This document shows positions 8,519-17,361 of a stretch of 64,000 nt of DNA, piece by piece. The DNA comes from UBA1447 sp964612185. Lineage in GTDB: Bacteria; Bacillota; Clostridia; Oscillospirales; Acutalibacteraceae. The first letter of the stretch is position 1, and each line of letters opens with the position of its first letter. A model generated the notes under the pieces. That model had not been told where the DNA came from and did no database searches. It saw only the letters and a list, made by a program, of their open reading frames with translations. The DNA is taken from positions 43,113 through 107,112 of the forward strand of contig CAZTCR010000004.1 in NCBI GenBank assembly GCA_964612185.1, in the 5' to 3' direction. Position numbers and translations under genes: made by a program.

Positions 8519-9229
8519 TTACGGCGCGCTGTTGCTCCAGGTGAGTGTGCCGCCGCTTTCGGTATAGGTCTTACCAAAAGTCAGCCAGACAGCCTGCTGA
8601 TTTTCATTGGGGTTGTTCGCGCTTACCTGGCAGGCCTCCACAGTAAAAGCGAGGGAATAATCCGCGTCAAGATAGCCGTCGGGCATCGGTGTAACAAAGC
8701 TGACGCTTTCCAGCACATCCTGCGTATTCGCCCCGGGGGCTAAAGGCAGGCGATAGTAAAACCAGCCGTCTCCGCCGCTCGTCCACAGCGCGGTGTTCAA
8801 AAATCCGCCGCTGACCCAGTTCGGGGTTGCGACATTCGCGTAAGCGCTGCCGGTATCGTAAAAATTATTCAACCGCTCGGTATCCGTACCGACGGTTTTT
8901 GTCCAATACTGCGCGTAACTCGCGCGGATGACGATGGCCGATTCACCGGTGTTGGTAAAACGGGCATACTTGTTGATTGTCGCGCCCCATTCGATATCCT
9001 GCGGGGTCCACTCGCCGTAATTACTGCCGTCGTTGCTTTCGTTGACCTCGACGGTAAGCTGCGGTGTTTCAAAGGTGTTGTCCGCGGTGTTGGAGCTGAA
9101 CAGCCAGGCGTAACTGTACCCGTCGGCAAAGCTTGTGCCGACCATCAGCAGCAGGAATACCGCGAAGAACGGAATGAGCCATTCCGGTCCTTTGGGTCTG
9201 CGTTGTGTTTTTCTTGTTTGTCCGGCCAT
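8519..9229 (-). CDS. TasA/BsaA-like SipW-dependent secreted protein 3
   Basis: A 236-residue protein with a basic N-terminus (MAGQTRKTQRRPKG), one hydrophobic segment (18-35), then SSNTADNTFETPQLTVEV, which again contains the TADN element seen after the signal in the other two. FTNTGESAIVIRASYAQYW and GGDGWFYYRLPLAPGANTQ match the family core. The unusual feature is a long polar N-terminal cytoplasmic stretch. The gene lies 85 bases downstream of the giant DUF11 gene and 40 bases upstream of substrate 2. Confidence 0.8.
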   Translation of the reverse strand: MAGQTRKTQRRPKGPEWLIPFFAVFLLLMVGTSFADGYSYAWLFSSNTADNTFETPQLTVEVNESNDGSNYGEWTPQDIEWGATINKYARFTNTGESAIVIRASYAQYWTKTVGTDTERLNNFYDTGSAYANVATPNWVSGGFLNTALWTSGGDGWFYYRLPLAPGANTQDVLESVSFVTPMPDGYLDADYSLAFTVEACQVSANNPNENQQAVWLTFGKTYTESGGTLTWSNSAP

Positions 9230-9314
9230 CGGTTCTCGCCCCCTTCACGGTCAAATGCGCTGTATCAAAAAGTTGTGTTATTATCCAAACCGCCAAAAGC
9301 GGGAAATTTCCTTC

Positions 9315-12300
9315 TTAAGGTGATGCAAACTGATTGATTACCGTATCTGCCGCATGGAAATAGGGGATATGCTCGAAGGTGTTGGTAAACACCGCTTCGG
9401 CCTCCATGGCGTTAATATCAACAAGGTTGTCGACACCGATGGGTTCCGGCGTGCCCGGGACACCGTTGGTTATGAGGATGAAAACCGCGCCGGTCTTCGT
9501 GTATTCCAGCGGCACGGCGGGTTCGCTGATTTCATAGATGCCGAACGGCACGGTCATCTCGACTGTTTCGCCCGCTTTGAGCAGTACATCCGTCGCGTAG
9601 CTGCCGTCCACGCTTCTGACTTGCACCCTAAAGAGTGTGTCCGCATCGGCAGTGCCGTAGCCGCTGCCGGGGGCATAGTCCACCTCTTTGGTGATGCGCA
9701 GCAGTGATTCAAGCAGGTCAACGGTGACATTCGCCGTCGCGGTTTTCTCCAAAGTTTCGTTTGTATCCGCCGTGACGATATTGACAATGATGCCGTCGCC
9801 GTTACTGTCCACATCGGTGGGCTGGACGATATAGGTCCCGGTATAAAGCCATTCCTCGTCAATGTCGAGTATCATATCGAAGTTAACATCGCCCGAAACA
9901 TAGGTCAGGTTCGTGACCAGCGGGTCGTCGACCGTCACGGATGTCAGGGGCATGTTGCCGGTGTTGGTGAGGTAAACATAATAGTTAATTGTATCGCCGA
10001 TGGCGTGTACCAGCACCGGGTCGGCGACTTTGGCGATGTCGAAAGACGCGGTCGCGTCAAAGTTGTTGGTGACGGTGTTGGAGTCTACCGAATCAAGGTA
10101 ATCGGCCACGGCCGAGGCGGTATTGTCGATTTGATAGGAGCCGGGCGCCGCGACCATATCGATGGTAGCCCTGTAAGTTACGGTAACGGTCTCGTCCTTG
10201 GTCAGATGATTGACGCTGACGCTCAAGGGGTTGGCGCCGGCGGGTTCGGTAACGCTCATCACGCGCGTGGGGTCGTCGGGGTCATCTGCCGCCTGGGCGC
10301 TGCCGGGCACATAGGTGGTGCCGGGCGGGACCGCGTCGGTGATGACGATATTGTGCGCGGTGCCCAAACTCACGGTTTGGAGCGTTAAGGTGTAGGTAAT
10401 TTCATCACCGGGCGCCATAACGGTGCTTGCGCCGGGATTGTTGGCCTTGACCAGATTCAGGTGCGCCAGCTGAATCTCCACATCCGCCTGGGCTGTCTTG
10501 GGCGCGGTCTCGGCCGTATCGCCGGTGGCGGTGTTGACAAGCAGCCCGTAGCCGTTTGGCCCGATGTCGGAGGGCTGCACGGTATAGGTACCCGTGTAAA
10601 GCCACTGCTCGTTGAGGCCGAGTTTGCTGTCGGCGTTGTCATCCCCCGCGGCATATGCCAGCCCGGGCAGCATCGGGTCACTGACTGTGACGGAACTCAG
10701 CGGAATGTTGCCCGTATTGACCAGAAAGACTTCATAATCAATCGTTTCGCCGACATCAAACACCTTGTCGGTGCTGGCGAATTTGCTGATGTCAAATGCG
10801 GCTTCGACATCGAAGTTGTTGGTCACGGTGTTGGAGTTGAACGACGGGATGCCGGATGCGGAGGCCGACGCGATATTGTTAAACTGGTAGGAACCCACTA
10901 CGGTAACAATATCTATTTTCACCTTAAAGGTAATCGTTACCGTTTCGTCAAGGTCCAAATAGGAGATATCGATGCGCAGAGGGTTCACTCCGGCAGGTTC
11001 GGTAACGGTCATGGTCCTGCCCGGGTCGACCGGGTCATCCGTCACGACGGCACTGCCGGGGACAAAGGTGGTATAGGGGGGCATCGCGTCGGTGATGACG
11101 ATGTTGTTCGCTCTGCCGGCGCCGTCATTTTTCAGCACCAAGGTATAGGTCACCTCATCACCCGGGTCAAGAATTTCGGCGGCGAGCGGTGAATTGGCCT
11201 TGGTCAGGGACAGGTACGAACGACTTAAGGGCGTGACGACACCGTTGGATTCAACACCATACGAAAGGGGCCCGTTGTCGGAATACATGCCGAAGTTTTC
11301 GATTTGCGTCACCGAGAGCGGCAGTGTACCGCTGCCCTGAACGCGCGCCTGGAAGGTCAGCACCGGCGAGACGAGGATGCTTGGGGAAGTGCCCGCCGGG
11401 AAGGTCGAGGCCGGGCTGGTTCCGGTGGCAGCGGCGGAAAACCGCACGCTGCTGCCGGGTAATGTACCCGCGGTTAATGTATAGGTCCACTGGTAAATAA
11501 CGGGGTCGTTGATATTGGCGATGTTGTTGTCGGCGCTGACAAGCGTCGGTCCGCTGACGAGCGCCGCGGAAGCGCCGCTGACACCGGTCACCGTCGGGGT
11601 GCCGGGAACCACGCCGGTCTCGCTGACCGAGGAATTGATCGTCATGGTTAATGTAATCTGTTCGCCGGTGGTTGTCAGCGAATGGTCAACCGCGAGCATG
11701 GTTGTACGGTACTGCTCATTTACGCCCGGCACATAAGCCAGCGCGCCGCCATAACCGACGGTTTGACCTGTTACCGCCAAAGTCGTCCAGGTGTTTGTCC
11801 CGGGGTTATAGCGCCAGAAAGCGTTTCTATTGTTGCCCTGTGTCGCGTAAATATTGGTACCGTCGGTCGTCAAAGCGCCGCCCTGTTTGACGGCCACGGG
11901 CGTAACCGCCATGGAAGACCATGTGTCCGCGGCGATGTCGTAACGGTAAAAGTTGTTTTTGCCGTCGCCGCGCAGAGCATAGATATAGCCGCCGATGCGG
12001 GTGAGGGCGCCGCCCTGCCCGATGTTGGCAGGCGCGGAGGTCATGGCGGTCCAAGTGTTCGTTGCCGGATTATAGCGCCAAAAGTCTGCTTTGCGGTCGC
12101 CGCGGAAGGCGTAAATGTAGGTGCCGTCGGTGGTCAGCGCGCCGCCGTCCTTGACATTGGCCGGCGTGTTGGCCATCACGCCGGTCGCGGTCCAGCTGTT
12201 GGCCACCGGGTCATAGCGCCAGAAGTTGTTGGTACCGTTGCCGCGCAGGGCATAGCAATAGCCGTTCAGCCAGACGAGGGCGCCGCCGTTTTTGACCGCC

Positions 12301-15263
12301 GCCGGTGTCACCGCGCGCGCCAGCCAGGTGTTCGCGTCGATGTCATATCGCCAGAAGTTGTTGCTGCCGTCGCCGCGCAGGGCATAAATGTAACCGTTGA
12401 CATAACCGCCGCCGTCGTAGGCAAGCGAGCCGCCTTCCTTGACTGTGCCCGGAGCCACCGTCCTTGACGCCCAGGTGTTGCCGGGCAGGTCGTAGCGGTA
12501 GAAAAAGGTTTTGTCGTTGCCGTAAAAGGCATAGATACCCGCCGTCTGGCCGCCGATGACAGTTATACCGTCGACAGCAGGGGTGTTGCTGCCCAAGCGC
12601 CAGGTAACCGCGTCGTTGGCGGGCGCACTGTTAAGCCGGCTGAAGGCCAGTACGGTGTTGGAGGAGGCATCGGCAAATGTGTAGTCCCCGACCGCGGCGT
12701 CGCTGCTGACGCCTGTCGCGCTGCCGATGAACATCCGCTCCCCGTAATCATTGAGCGAGCAGGTGAAGGTGACAGTCCGTGACGCGCCGTTGGCCAGTGT
12801 GAAGCCGCTCGCCGATGGCGCGGAGATATTCGCCGAATTGCCGTTGAGCCGCTCGTCGAGCGTCGGGATGATATTGGAAATGGTTGTGTTGGAATTGTTG
12901 GTGATGGTCATGGAGACATTGACGGTGTCCCCGGTTTTGACCACCGTCGGGCTTGCCGTGACCGCCAAGGTGGTCGAACGCCCAGGAAATGTGTCGGTAT
13001 CCACCCCGTCAACCTTCGCCAGCGGTGTGAAGCCGTAACTGCCGCCGGAGCTGACGCTGCCCGTTATATAAGAAGTATAGGCCGGGACGGGGTCGGAAAT
13101 CAGCACATTTTCAAGCAGTTCCGTGCCGGTGAAATGCGGCCGCAGGGTATAGGTCAGCACCTGCCCGGGGTCGGTGGCGTCGACGGCGCCGGCGGGGGCA
13201 ACGGATTTTGTCAGCTGAACCGGCGGCAGGTTAAGCGTCACATCCGCCGAATCAGCGACGGAGTAACTGACACCTTTGTCATCCAGGCCGGTGAGCGTGA
13301 CATTGTTGGTATAGGAGGCCGGGCTTGTTACCTGCGGTGCGTAGGCCGTTAAAGTAATATTCTGCACCGCTCCCCCTGCCGGCAGAGTGCCGACATTCCA
13401 GCGCAGGCGCGTGGTGCCGTCGGGCAGAAGCACGGGCGGATAGGACAGCGCGGGGGAAGAGGACTTGTAGGCGAAACCGGCGGGCAGGATATCCTCCACC
13501 ACGGCGTTGTAGAGCGGCACCGGGCTCGGGTTGTTGTAGCCGAGCGTCCAGGTAACGGGCGTTCCGGAATAAACGCTTTGTGTTTCGGGTGATTTCGTTA
13601 CCGCCGGCATCGGGGCGGCATACACGCTGACAGAGCGGCACTGGTCTGCAGAGAACTGTTCGAGGAAAATATCCCCGTAGGTGGAGCTGAAGTTCAAAAT
13701 GGGGAACTCACCCACGACCGTGGGCGTGATGGAGCCTTGAATTTTAAGCGCGGTTGTATTCGGGGTGACACTGCCGACGGTGTTGCCCCAATAGAGGGTG
13801 AGGCCTGTGGATACAGAGCCCGTTATTGAAAGTGGGGCGGGACCCTCCAACATACCAATGTAGGAGACACCCGGCGCAAGGGAGATTTGAAGCTGGTCGG
13901 TGGTTTGGGCTGTGCTGCCGCCGACATTTTTAAGTTCAATGGTGCCCACCTGTGTTTGGCCGACCGGGGCGGTGGGCGGATCGATGGTAATGTCGAGCTT
14001 TGCCACCGCCGCGCCGTTGAAGAACAGGGAGTTATAAAAGAAGCGCAGGTAGGGCGCCTCAAAGTTATTGGAGTAAGGGACGGAGGTGGAATAGGAGTGG
14101 CCGCCGAGGTAGGAAGCTTTGCCGAGCGTTGAGCCGTTATGCGGCACGCCGCTGATGAACATATCGTATTGAAGACCGCCCGCCGTTTGGTAATACGCGA
14201 CACGCTCGGTCTGGGAGTAATAGTTGGGTTTGGTGGTCAGCCAGCTTTGCCAGGAGCCGCCGGGCAGCGCCTGCACGGGTACGGTCGCCACCGCCTGCGC
14301 GACAGGCAGAGTCGGTTCGTTGACCACGAAGGTGCCGCCGACATTATCGCCGCCGTCCTGGTCCGGCCAGGTGTAGGCGAGCAAGCCGCCGTTGACAGTC
14401 GACTTAAACATCGCGCGCACGGAGGGGCTTGAGTTATTATAAAGGTCCTCAATGGCGCGCTCGTTACTCATCATGGAGTGGCAAAGTGCCAGCCAGCCGC
14501 CGCCCTGGTGCAGGAAGTAATCGAGCTGGGCATAGGTGCGTGTGCCCAGGTTCGTCGGGTCGGTCAGGGAGTAGGCATAGCCGCTGTTGTGGGGGGTGAC
14601 AAAAATGTCATAATCGCGCCGGGAGCATTCGCCGCCCTCAAACAGGGCGCCGTTGGCAATTTCGGTCTGGTCGAGGATGTTGGGGGAATTGGTTGTCCAT
14701 ATATTGCCGTTGTCGTCGGGGATGCCCGCGGCGTTGTAGTAGGCGATGGATATGCCGCCGTTGATGGCCTCGTTGGCGATGCGCGGAGCATTTTTAAGCA
14801 CCATATCTACATTGGCGATGAAGCTCGCCGCCGCCCGATGGACCACGGGCAGCCCGGGGTATTTCAGCCACCAGGCTTGAATAACGGGCAGCGCTCTGGC
14901 CGCGTCAGCACTGGCAATGATAAAAGGACCGCCGGAATAAGTGCGGGTACCCACCACCGCGCCGGTTCTCAGGTCATTCGTCGTGGCAGTAAAGTCAGGG
15001 CCGTTGAAAGTTTTTGCGTCGTCAATAGCCCAGGAAACGGGTACGCCGGCTTGAAGCAGCGCGTACAGCAGACCGTATGCCCGCCACATGCCGGTATTTT
15101 GGTAGGCGGTGTCCATGGGAATAATGAGGGAACCGGCGGCAAAGGTGTTATCGTCGGCATACACCACATTTGACGGCAGCAAGAAAGACTGCGTCATCAG
15201 CAATAGGCTGACCGCGAGCGCGATGACCCTGTAACGCCGCTTGCGTACTTGTGTTCCGGGCAT
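9315..15263 (-). CDS. Giant secreted DUF11/kelch repeat protein
   Basis: A protein of about 1982 residues from the ATG at 15263, which has GGGGGGG just upstream; an open extension reaches 15401. A basic, then hydrophobic, signal (RKRRYRVIALAVSLLL) leads into an N-terminal domain of about 450 residues with GGGWLALCHSMM, similar in feel to class I amidotransferase-like folds. At least six DUF11-type beta domains follow, recognisable as LTKANSPLAA, DPGDEVTYTLVLKN and NIVITDAMPPYTTFVPGSA. Between them, at about residues 890-1175, six repeats of the form RGDGxNNFWRYDxxxNTW predict a six-bladed kelch propeller. The last about 130 residues resemble a collagen-adhesin B-type repeat. There is no sorting motif or C-terminal membrane helix. 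It is likely an adhesin or matrix scaffold, released or held non-covalently. Confidence 0.85.
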   Translation of the reverse strand: MPGTQVRKRRYRVIALAVSLLLMTQSFLLPSNVVYADDNTFAAGSLIIPMDTAYQNTGMWRAYGLLYALLQAGVPVSWAIDDAKTFNGPDFTATTNDLRTGAVVGTRTYSGGPFIIASADAARALPVIQAWWLKYPGLPVVHRAAASFIANVDMVLKNAPRIANEAINGGISIAYYNAAGIPDDNGNIWTTNSPNILDQTEIANGALFEGGECSRRDYDIFVTPHNSGYAYSLTDPTNLGTRTYAQLDYFLHQGGGWLALCHSMMSNERAIEDLYNNSSPSVRAMFKSTVNGGLLAYTWPDQDGGDNVGGTFVVNEPTLPVAQAVATVPVQALPGGSWQSWLTTKPNYYSQTERVAYYQTAGGLQYDMFISGVPHNGSTLGKASYLGGHSYSTSVPYSNNFEAPYLRFFYNSLFFNGAAVAKLDITIDPPTAPVGQTQVGTIELKNVGGSTAQTTDQLQISLAPGVSYIGMLEGPAPLSITGSVSTGLTLYWGNTVGSVTPNTTALKIQGSITPTVVGEFPILNFSSTYGDIFLEQFSADQCRSVSVYAAPMPAVTKSPETQSVYSGTPVTWTLGYNNPSPVPLYNAVVEDILPAGFAYKSSSPALSYPPVLLPDGTTRLRWNVGTLPAGGAVQNITLTAYAPQVTSPASYTNNVTLTGLDDKGVSYSVADSADVTLNLPPVQLTKSVAPAGAVDATDPGQVLTYTLRPHFTGTELLENVLISDPVPAYTSYITGSVSSGGSYGFTPLAKVDGVDTDTFPGRSTTLAVTASPTVVKTGDTVNVSMTITNNSNTTISNIIPTLDERLNGNSANISAPSASGFTLANGASRTVTFTCSLNDYGERMFIGSATGVSSDAAVGDYTFADASSNTVLAFSRLNSAPANDAVTWRLGSNTPAVDGITVIGGQTAGIYAFYGNDKTFFYRYDLPGNTWASRTVAPGTVKEGGSLAYDGGGYVNGYIYALRGDGSNNFWRYDIDANTWLARAVTPAAVKNGGALVWLNGYCYALRGNGTNNFWRYDPVANSWTATGVMANTPANVKDGGALTTDGTYIYAFRGDRKADFWRYNPATNTWTAMTSAPANIGQGGALTRIGGYIYALRGDGKNNFYRYDIAADTWSSMAVTPVAVKQGGALTTDGTNIYATQGNNRNAFWRYNPGTNTWTTLAVTGQTVGYGGALAYVPGVNEQYRTTMLAVDHSLTTTGEQITLTMTINSSVSETGVVPGTPTVTGVSGASAALVSGPTLVSADNNIANINDPVIYQWTYTLTAGTLPGSSVRFSAAATGTSPASTFPAGTSPSILVSPVLTFQARVQGSGTLPLSVTQIENFGMYSDNGPLSYGVESNGVVTPLSRSYLSLTKANSPLAAEILDPGDEVTYTLVLKNDGAGRANNIVITDAMPPYTTFVPGSAVVTDDPVDPGRTMTVTEPAGVNPLRIDISYLDLDETVTITFKVKIDIVTVVGSYQFNNIASASASGIPSFNSNTVTNNFDVEAAFDISKFASTDKVFDVGETIDYEVFLVNTGNIPLSSVTVSDPMLPGLAYAAGDDNADSKLGLNEQWLYTGTYTVQPSDIGPNGYGLLVNTATGDTAETAPKTAQADVEIQLAHLNLVKANNPGASTVMAPGDEITYTLTLQTVSLGTAHNIVITDAVPPGTTYVPGSAQAADDPDDPTRVMSVTEPAGANPLSVSVNHLTKDETVTVTYRATIDMVAAPGSYQIDNTASAVADYLDSVDSNTVTNNFDATASFDIAKVADPVLVHAIGDTINYYVYLTNTGNMPLTSVTVDDPLVTNLTYVSGDVNFDMILDIDEEWLYTGTYIVQPTDVDSNGDGIIVNIVTADTNETLEKTATANVTVDLLESLLRITKEVDYAPGSGYGTADADTLFRVQVRSVDGSYATDVLLKAGETVEMTVPFGIYEISEPAVPLEYTKTGAVFILITNGVPGTPEPIGVDNLVDINAMEAEAVFTNTFEHIPYFHAADTVINQFASP

Positions 15264-15401
15264 GCCGTCCCCCCCTTTCCCGTTGTAGTAGTAGTTAAAG
15301 CCGGTGACAGATTGGTAATCATCAGAACCGAGAGGCAAATGCCGAGGTTTTACACAACGGTTCAAACAGTTAAATGGCTTGGTGTTCAGTGACCGCTTCA
15401 T

Positions 15402-16160
15402 CTAGTTGCTAATAAGTTTCGCGTGCACAACAATGCGTGCATCCTTCACATGGTAGCCGCAGGTGGAAAGCGTCAGGATTTTATCCTGCGGCGTGAGGCT
15501 GACCGGTATGGACTGCGCCGCCAGTGAAGCTATCCGGCCGGCAAACGCGTCAAACTGCTCCTGCGTGAGTATGCCGGTGTCGTTTGGCACCCGGGACGCG
15601 GTCGTTTCGTAAACGGCAAAAATCTCATATACCAGCATCTTGTCCGGCGTATCGATATAAATGTAACGGTTTGCATTGAAAAAATCCGTGCCCAAGAATT
15701 TTTTGAGCGGGGCGAACATGGAACCGTCGCGCATATTGTGGCCGTAGAGCATGGTGTTCGTATCGCTGAAGGTTTTGCTGTTAACGGAGTCCATAAAAAT
15801 TGTGCCGGGGAAACTATAGTTGCCGTAATAATCCCGATGCAGGTAGTATTCCGGCTCACGGCTCTGCACGACCGGGTAGGATATCGCCGTTCCGTCTACA
15901 CGCAGCCAAGCTGCGTAATCCCCGTTGAGCGCGATGAGCGCCGCATAGTTCACTGTGCTTTTTGCGCCCGACCCGGCGCTGCCGTCCCCTGTGCCCTGCG
16001 TATTGAACTCGTCCCCAAAAGCGATTTGCGCCAGGGCGTCAAACGCCTTGTCCGCGTCACGGTACTGTTTGATGTAATAGACAAGCCAGGCCAGGGACAC
16101 AACGAGTGCCGCGGCGGTGATGACCATCAGCACTTTTTGGGCGGTACGCCTGTGTGTCAT
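15402..16160 (-). CDS. srtB: Class B sortase
   Basis: A 252-residue transpeptidase. The ATG at 16160 has AGGAG upstream; an in-frame TTG further out is less likely. A membrane anchor spans residues 8-30. YGHNM (His141), TLSTCGY (Cys234) and an Arg at 242 form the His-Cys-Arg catalytic set, and the NYAALIALNGDYAAWLRVDG start of the fold is typical of class B enzymes. It cleaves sorting signals of secreted proteins and links them to peptidoglycan or to pilus subunits. The LPDTSD protein at 4905-6293 is the only visible partner. It follows a lipoprotein gene and precedes the giant DUF11 gene in one orientation. Confidence 0.92.
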   Translation of the reverse strand: MTHRRTAQKVLMVITAAALVVSLAWLVYYIKQYRDADKAFDALAQIAFGDEFNTQGTGDGSAGSGAKSTVNYAALIALNGDYAAWLRVDGTAISYPVVQSREPEYYLHRDYYGNYSFPGTIFMDSVNSKTFSDTNTMLYGHNMRDGSMFAPLKKFLGTDFFNANRYIYIDTPDKMLVYEIFAVYETTASRVPNDTGILTQEQFDAFAGRIASLAAQSIPVSLTPQDKILTLSTCGYHVKDARIVVHAKLISN

Positions 16161-16222
16161 ACTGTTCGCTCCTGTGGACAATGTATACCATGATAAACAG
16201 AAAATCGCAACCGCGGCTGAAC

Positions 16223-16870
16223 TTAAAAAATACTGACCGTTACGGTGGTGACCGGCTGTGTGCCCGTGAACTTTGACGCCAGGGTTACCTTTATGCCATT
16301 CCCGTTGTCTGCCTCAAACGCCAAACCGCAGCACATGGTTGTTTGCTCCGCGCTGATACGGTTGAATCCGGCTGCTTTGACTTGCTCGATATAGGTTTTA
16401 ATGCTTTCTTCCGGCACTTCCGCGTAGGAAACACTCACGGATTTTTGTTCAACACGGCTGGTAAACACATGGCCGAAATCCGGTTCCGGGGCTGCGTTCA
16501 AAATGCTGTTTTCCGCCCAGGTGCCGGTAAGCTCCGCTTTGTTTTCGTCCTCGTACAAAACCCCTTCGTCCGTAAAACGGACATTTTCCCCGCGCTCATT
16601 GGCAAAATATTGTTCCAGCGCTGTTCTTTGCTCAAAAGTGAAATTTTTATAGATGCCGTCCCAGTCCTTAATCCCCACAGCCGCAAACGCGTCGGCCAAT
16701 GCTTGCAGGGAAGGTTGGCGAACCTCCGGCTCGGTGGGACTAAAGAGAACCGTAGCACCTTGCGTTGATTCGGCCGGGCTGTTTTTTGGGGCTGTGGTTT
16801 TGCCGCAGCCAACCAAAAGTGAAAGGATAATCGCCAAAACAAAGACCGGGTATCGTATCTTTTTAAGCAC
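16223..16870 (-). CDS. Lipoprotein of unknown function heading the matrix locus
   Basis: A 215-residue protein starting with GTG at 16870; GGAGG lies 11 bases upstream, a slightly long spacing. The signal peptide ends in a LLVGC lipobox, so the mature protein is lipid-anchored at the membrane surface. It has no domain I recognise. Residues around 95-115 read ALEQYFANERGENVRFTDEG, which resembles a segment of the lipoprotein at 41409-42482. It is the first gene of the minus-strand series that continues into sortase and matrix genes, 62 bases upstream of the sortase. Confidence 0.75.
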   Translation of the reverse strand: MLKKIRYPVFVLAIILSLLVGCGKTTAPKNSPAESTQGATVLFSPTEPEVRQPSLQALADAFAAVGIKDWDGIYKNFTFEQRTALEQYFANERGENVRFTDEGVLYEDENKAELTGTWAENSILNAAPEPDFGHVFTSRVEQKSVSVSYAEVPEESIKTYIEQVKAAGFNRISAEQTTMCCGLAFEADNGNGIKVTLASKFTGTQPVTTVTVSIF

Positions 16871-17077
16871 AGCGCGTAAAACCTCCGTGAGTTCATCTTT
16901 GTCAGCAACCCTTTTGTGTCACCGGGCGGGTTCTTGTGCGCCGATTTCGGATTCGAAAACATTTCCCTTTATGCACCTACAAGCATTGTAACCCCCTTTC
17001 CCAAACGGTACTTACAAAACATTGCGAGACTTTACAAATAGTTGCGATGAATTGTTGTTTTTTACCGGTTTTTATGT

Positions 17078-17105
17078 TATATAGTATGTAATAGATGTTA
17101 ATCAA
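17078..17105 (-). promoter_or_regulatory. Possible promoter for the matrix locus
   Basis: On the minus strand, TTGATT (17105-17100) and TATATA (17083-17078) are 16 bases apart. An alternative -10, TATAAC, would give an 18-base spacer. It lies about 210 bases ahead of the first lipoprotein codon. Confidence 0.4.
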
Positions 17106-17188
17106 GCGCCTGCGAACGGCTACTCCGCATTGATCGTGTTTTCGCTCGGGGCTGCAATTGCGCCACAAACTATCCTTTATTAAATTTT

Positions 17189-17213
17189 AATATGTATATA
17201 TATTATACATATT
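17189..17213. promoter_or_regulatory. Perfect AT-rich palindrome, possible operator
   Basis: AATATGTATA and TATACATATT are exact inverted arms of 10 bases around a 5-base centre. It lies between the two divergent promoters. AT-rich palindromes can arise by chance, so binding is unproven. Confidence 0.4.
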
Positions 17214-17304
17214 GAAAAGTCACGCCGGATTTCACCGGTAAAAACCGGTCAAACAAAAACCATTGACGCCGGCTTGCTTGGACGGCTGTTCGTGTCACGA
17301 TATA

Positions 17305-17333
17305 TTGAAAAAAAGTTACTATTCCGCTATAGT
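17305..17333 (+). promoter_or_regulatory. Sigma-A-type promoter for the AraC/PocR regulator
   Basis: TTGAAA at 17305-17310 and TATAGT at 17328-17333 with a 17-base spacer. The start codon follows at 17362, leaving a short leader that includes GGAAGGCGG. Confidence 0.65.
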
Positions 17334-17361
17334 GTATTGATGGAAGGCGGTGCCGTGATTT

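Larger units (their letters stand above)
16871..17361. other. Divergent regulatory region between matrix locus and AraC regulator
   Basis: There is no credible gene in these 491 bases. They hold a possible minus-strand promoter, a perfect 25-base AT-rich palindrome and a clear plus-strand promoter, each listed separately. The divergent layout suggests that the AraC-type regulator controls both directions (inference). Confidence 0.7.

Noticed and set aside
9354..15173. Several long plus-strand ORFs (for example 10461-11192, 11682-12467 and 14478-15173) opposite the giant DUF11 gene
   Set aside because: They have no ribosome binding sites or recognisable domains and are explained as shadows of a GC-rich, repetitive coding sequence on the other strand.
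16172..16180. TGTGGACAA as a DnaA box
   Set aside because: It is a single copy with a mismatch to TGTGGATAA and lies next to the sortase start, far from any origin-like sequence.
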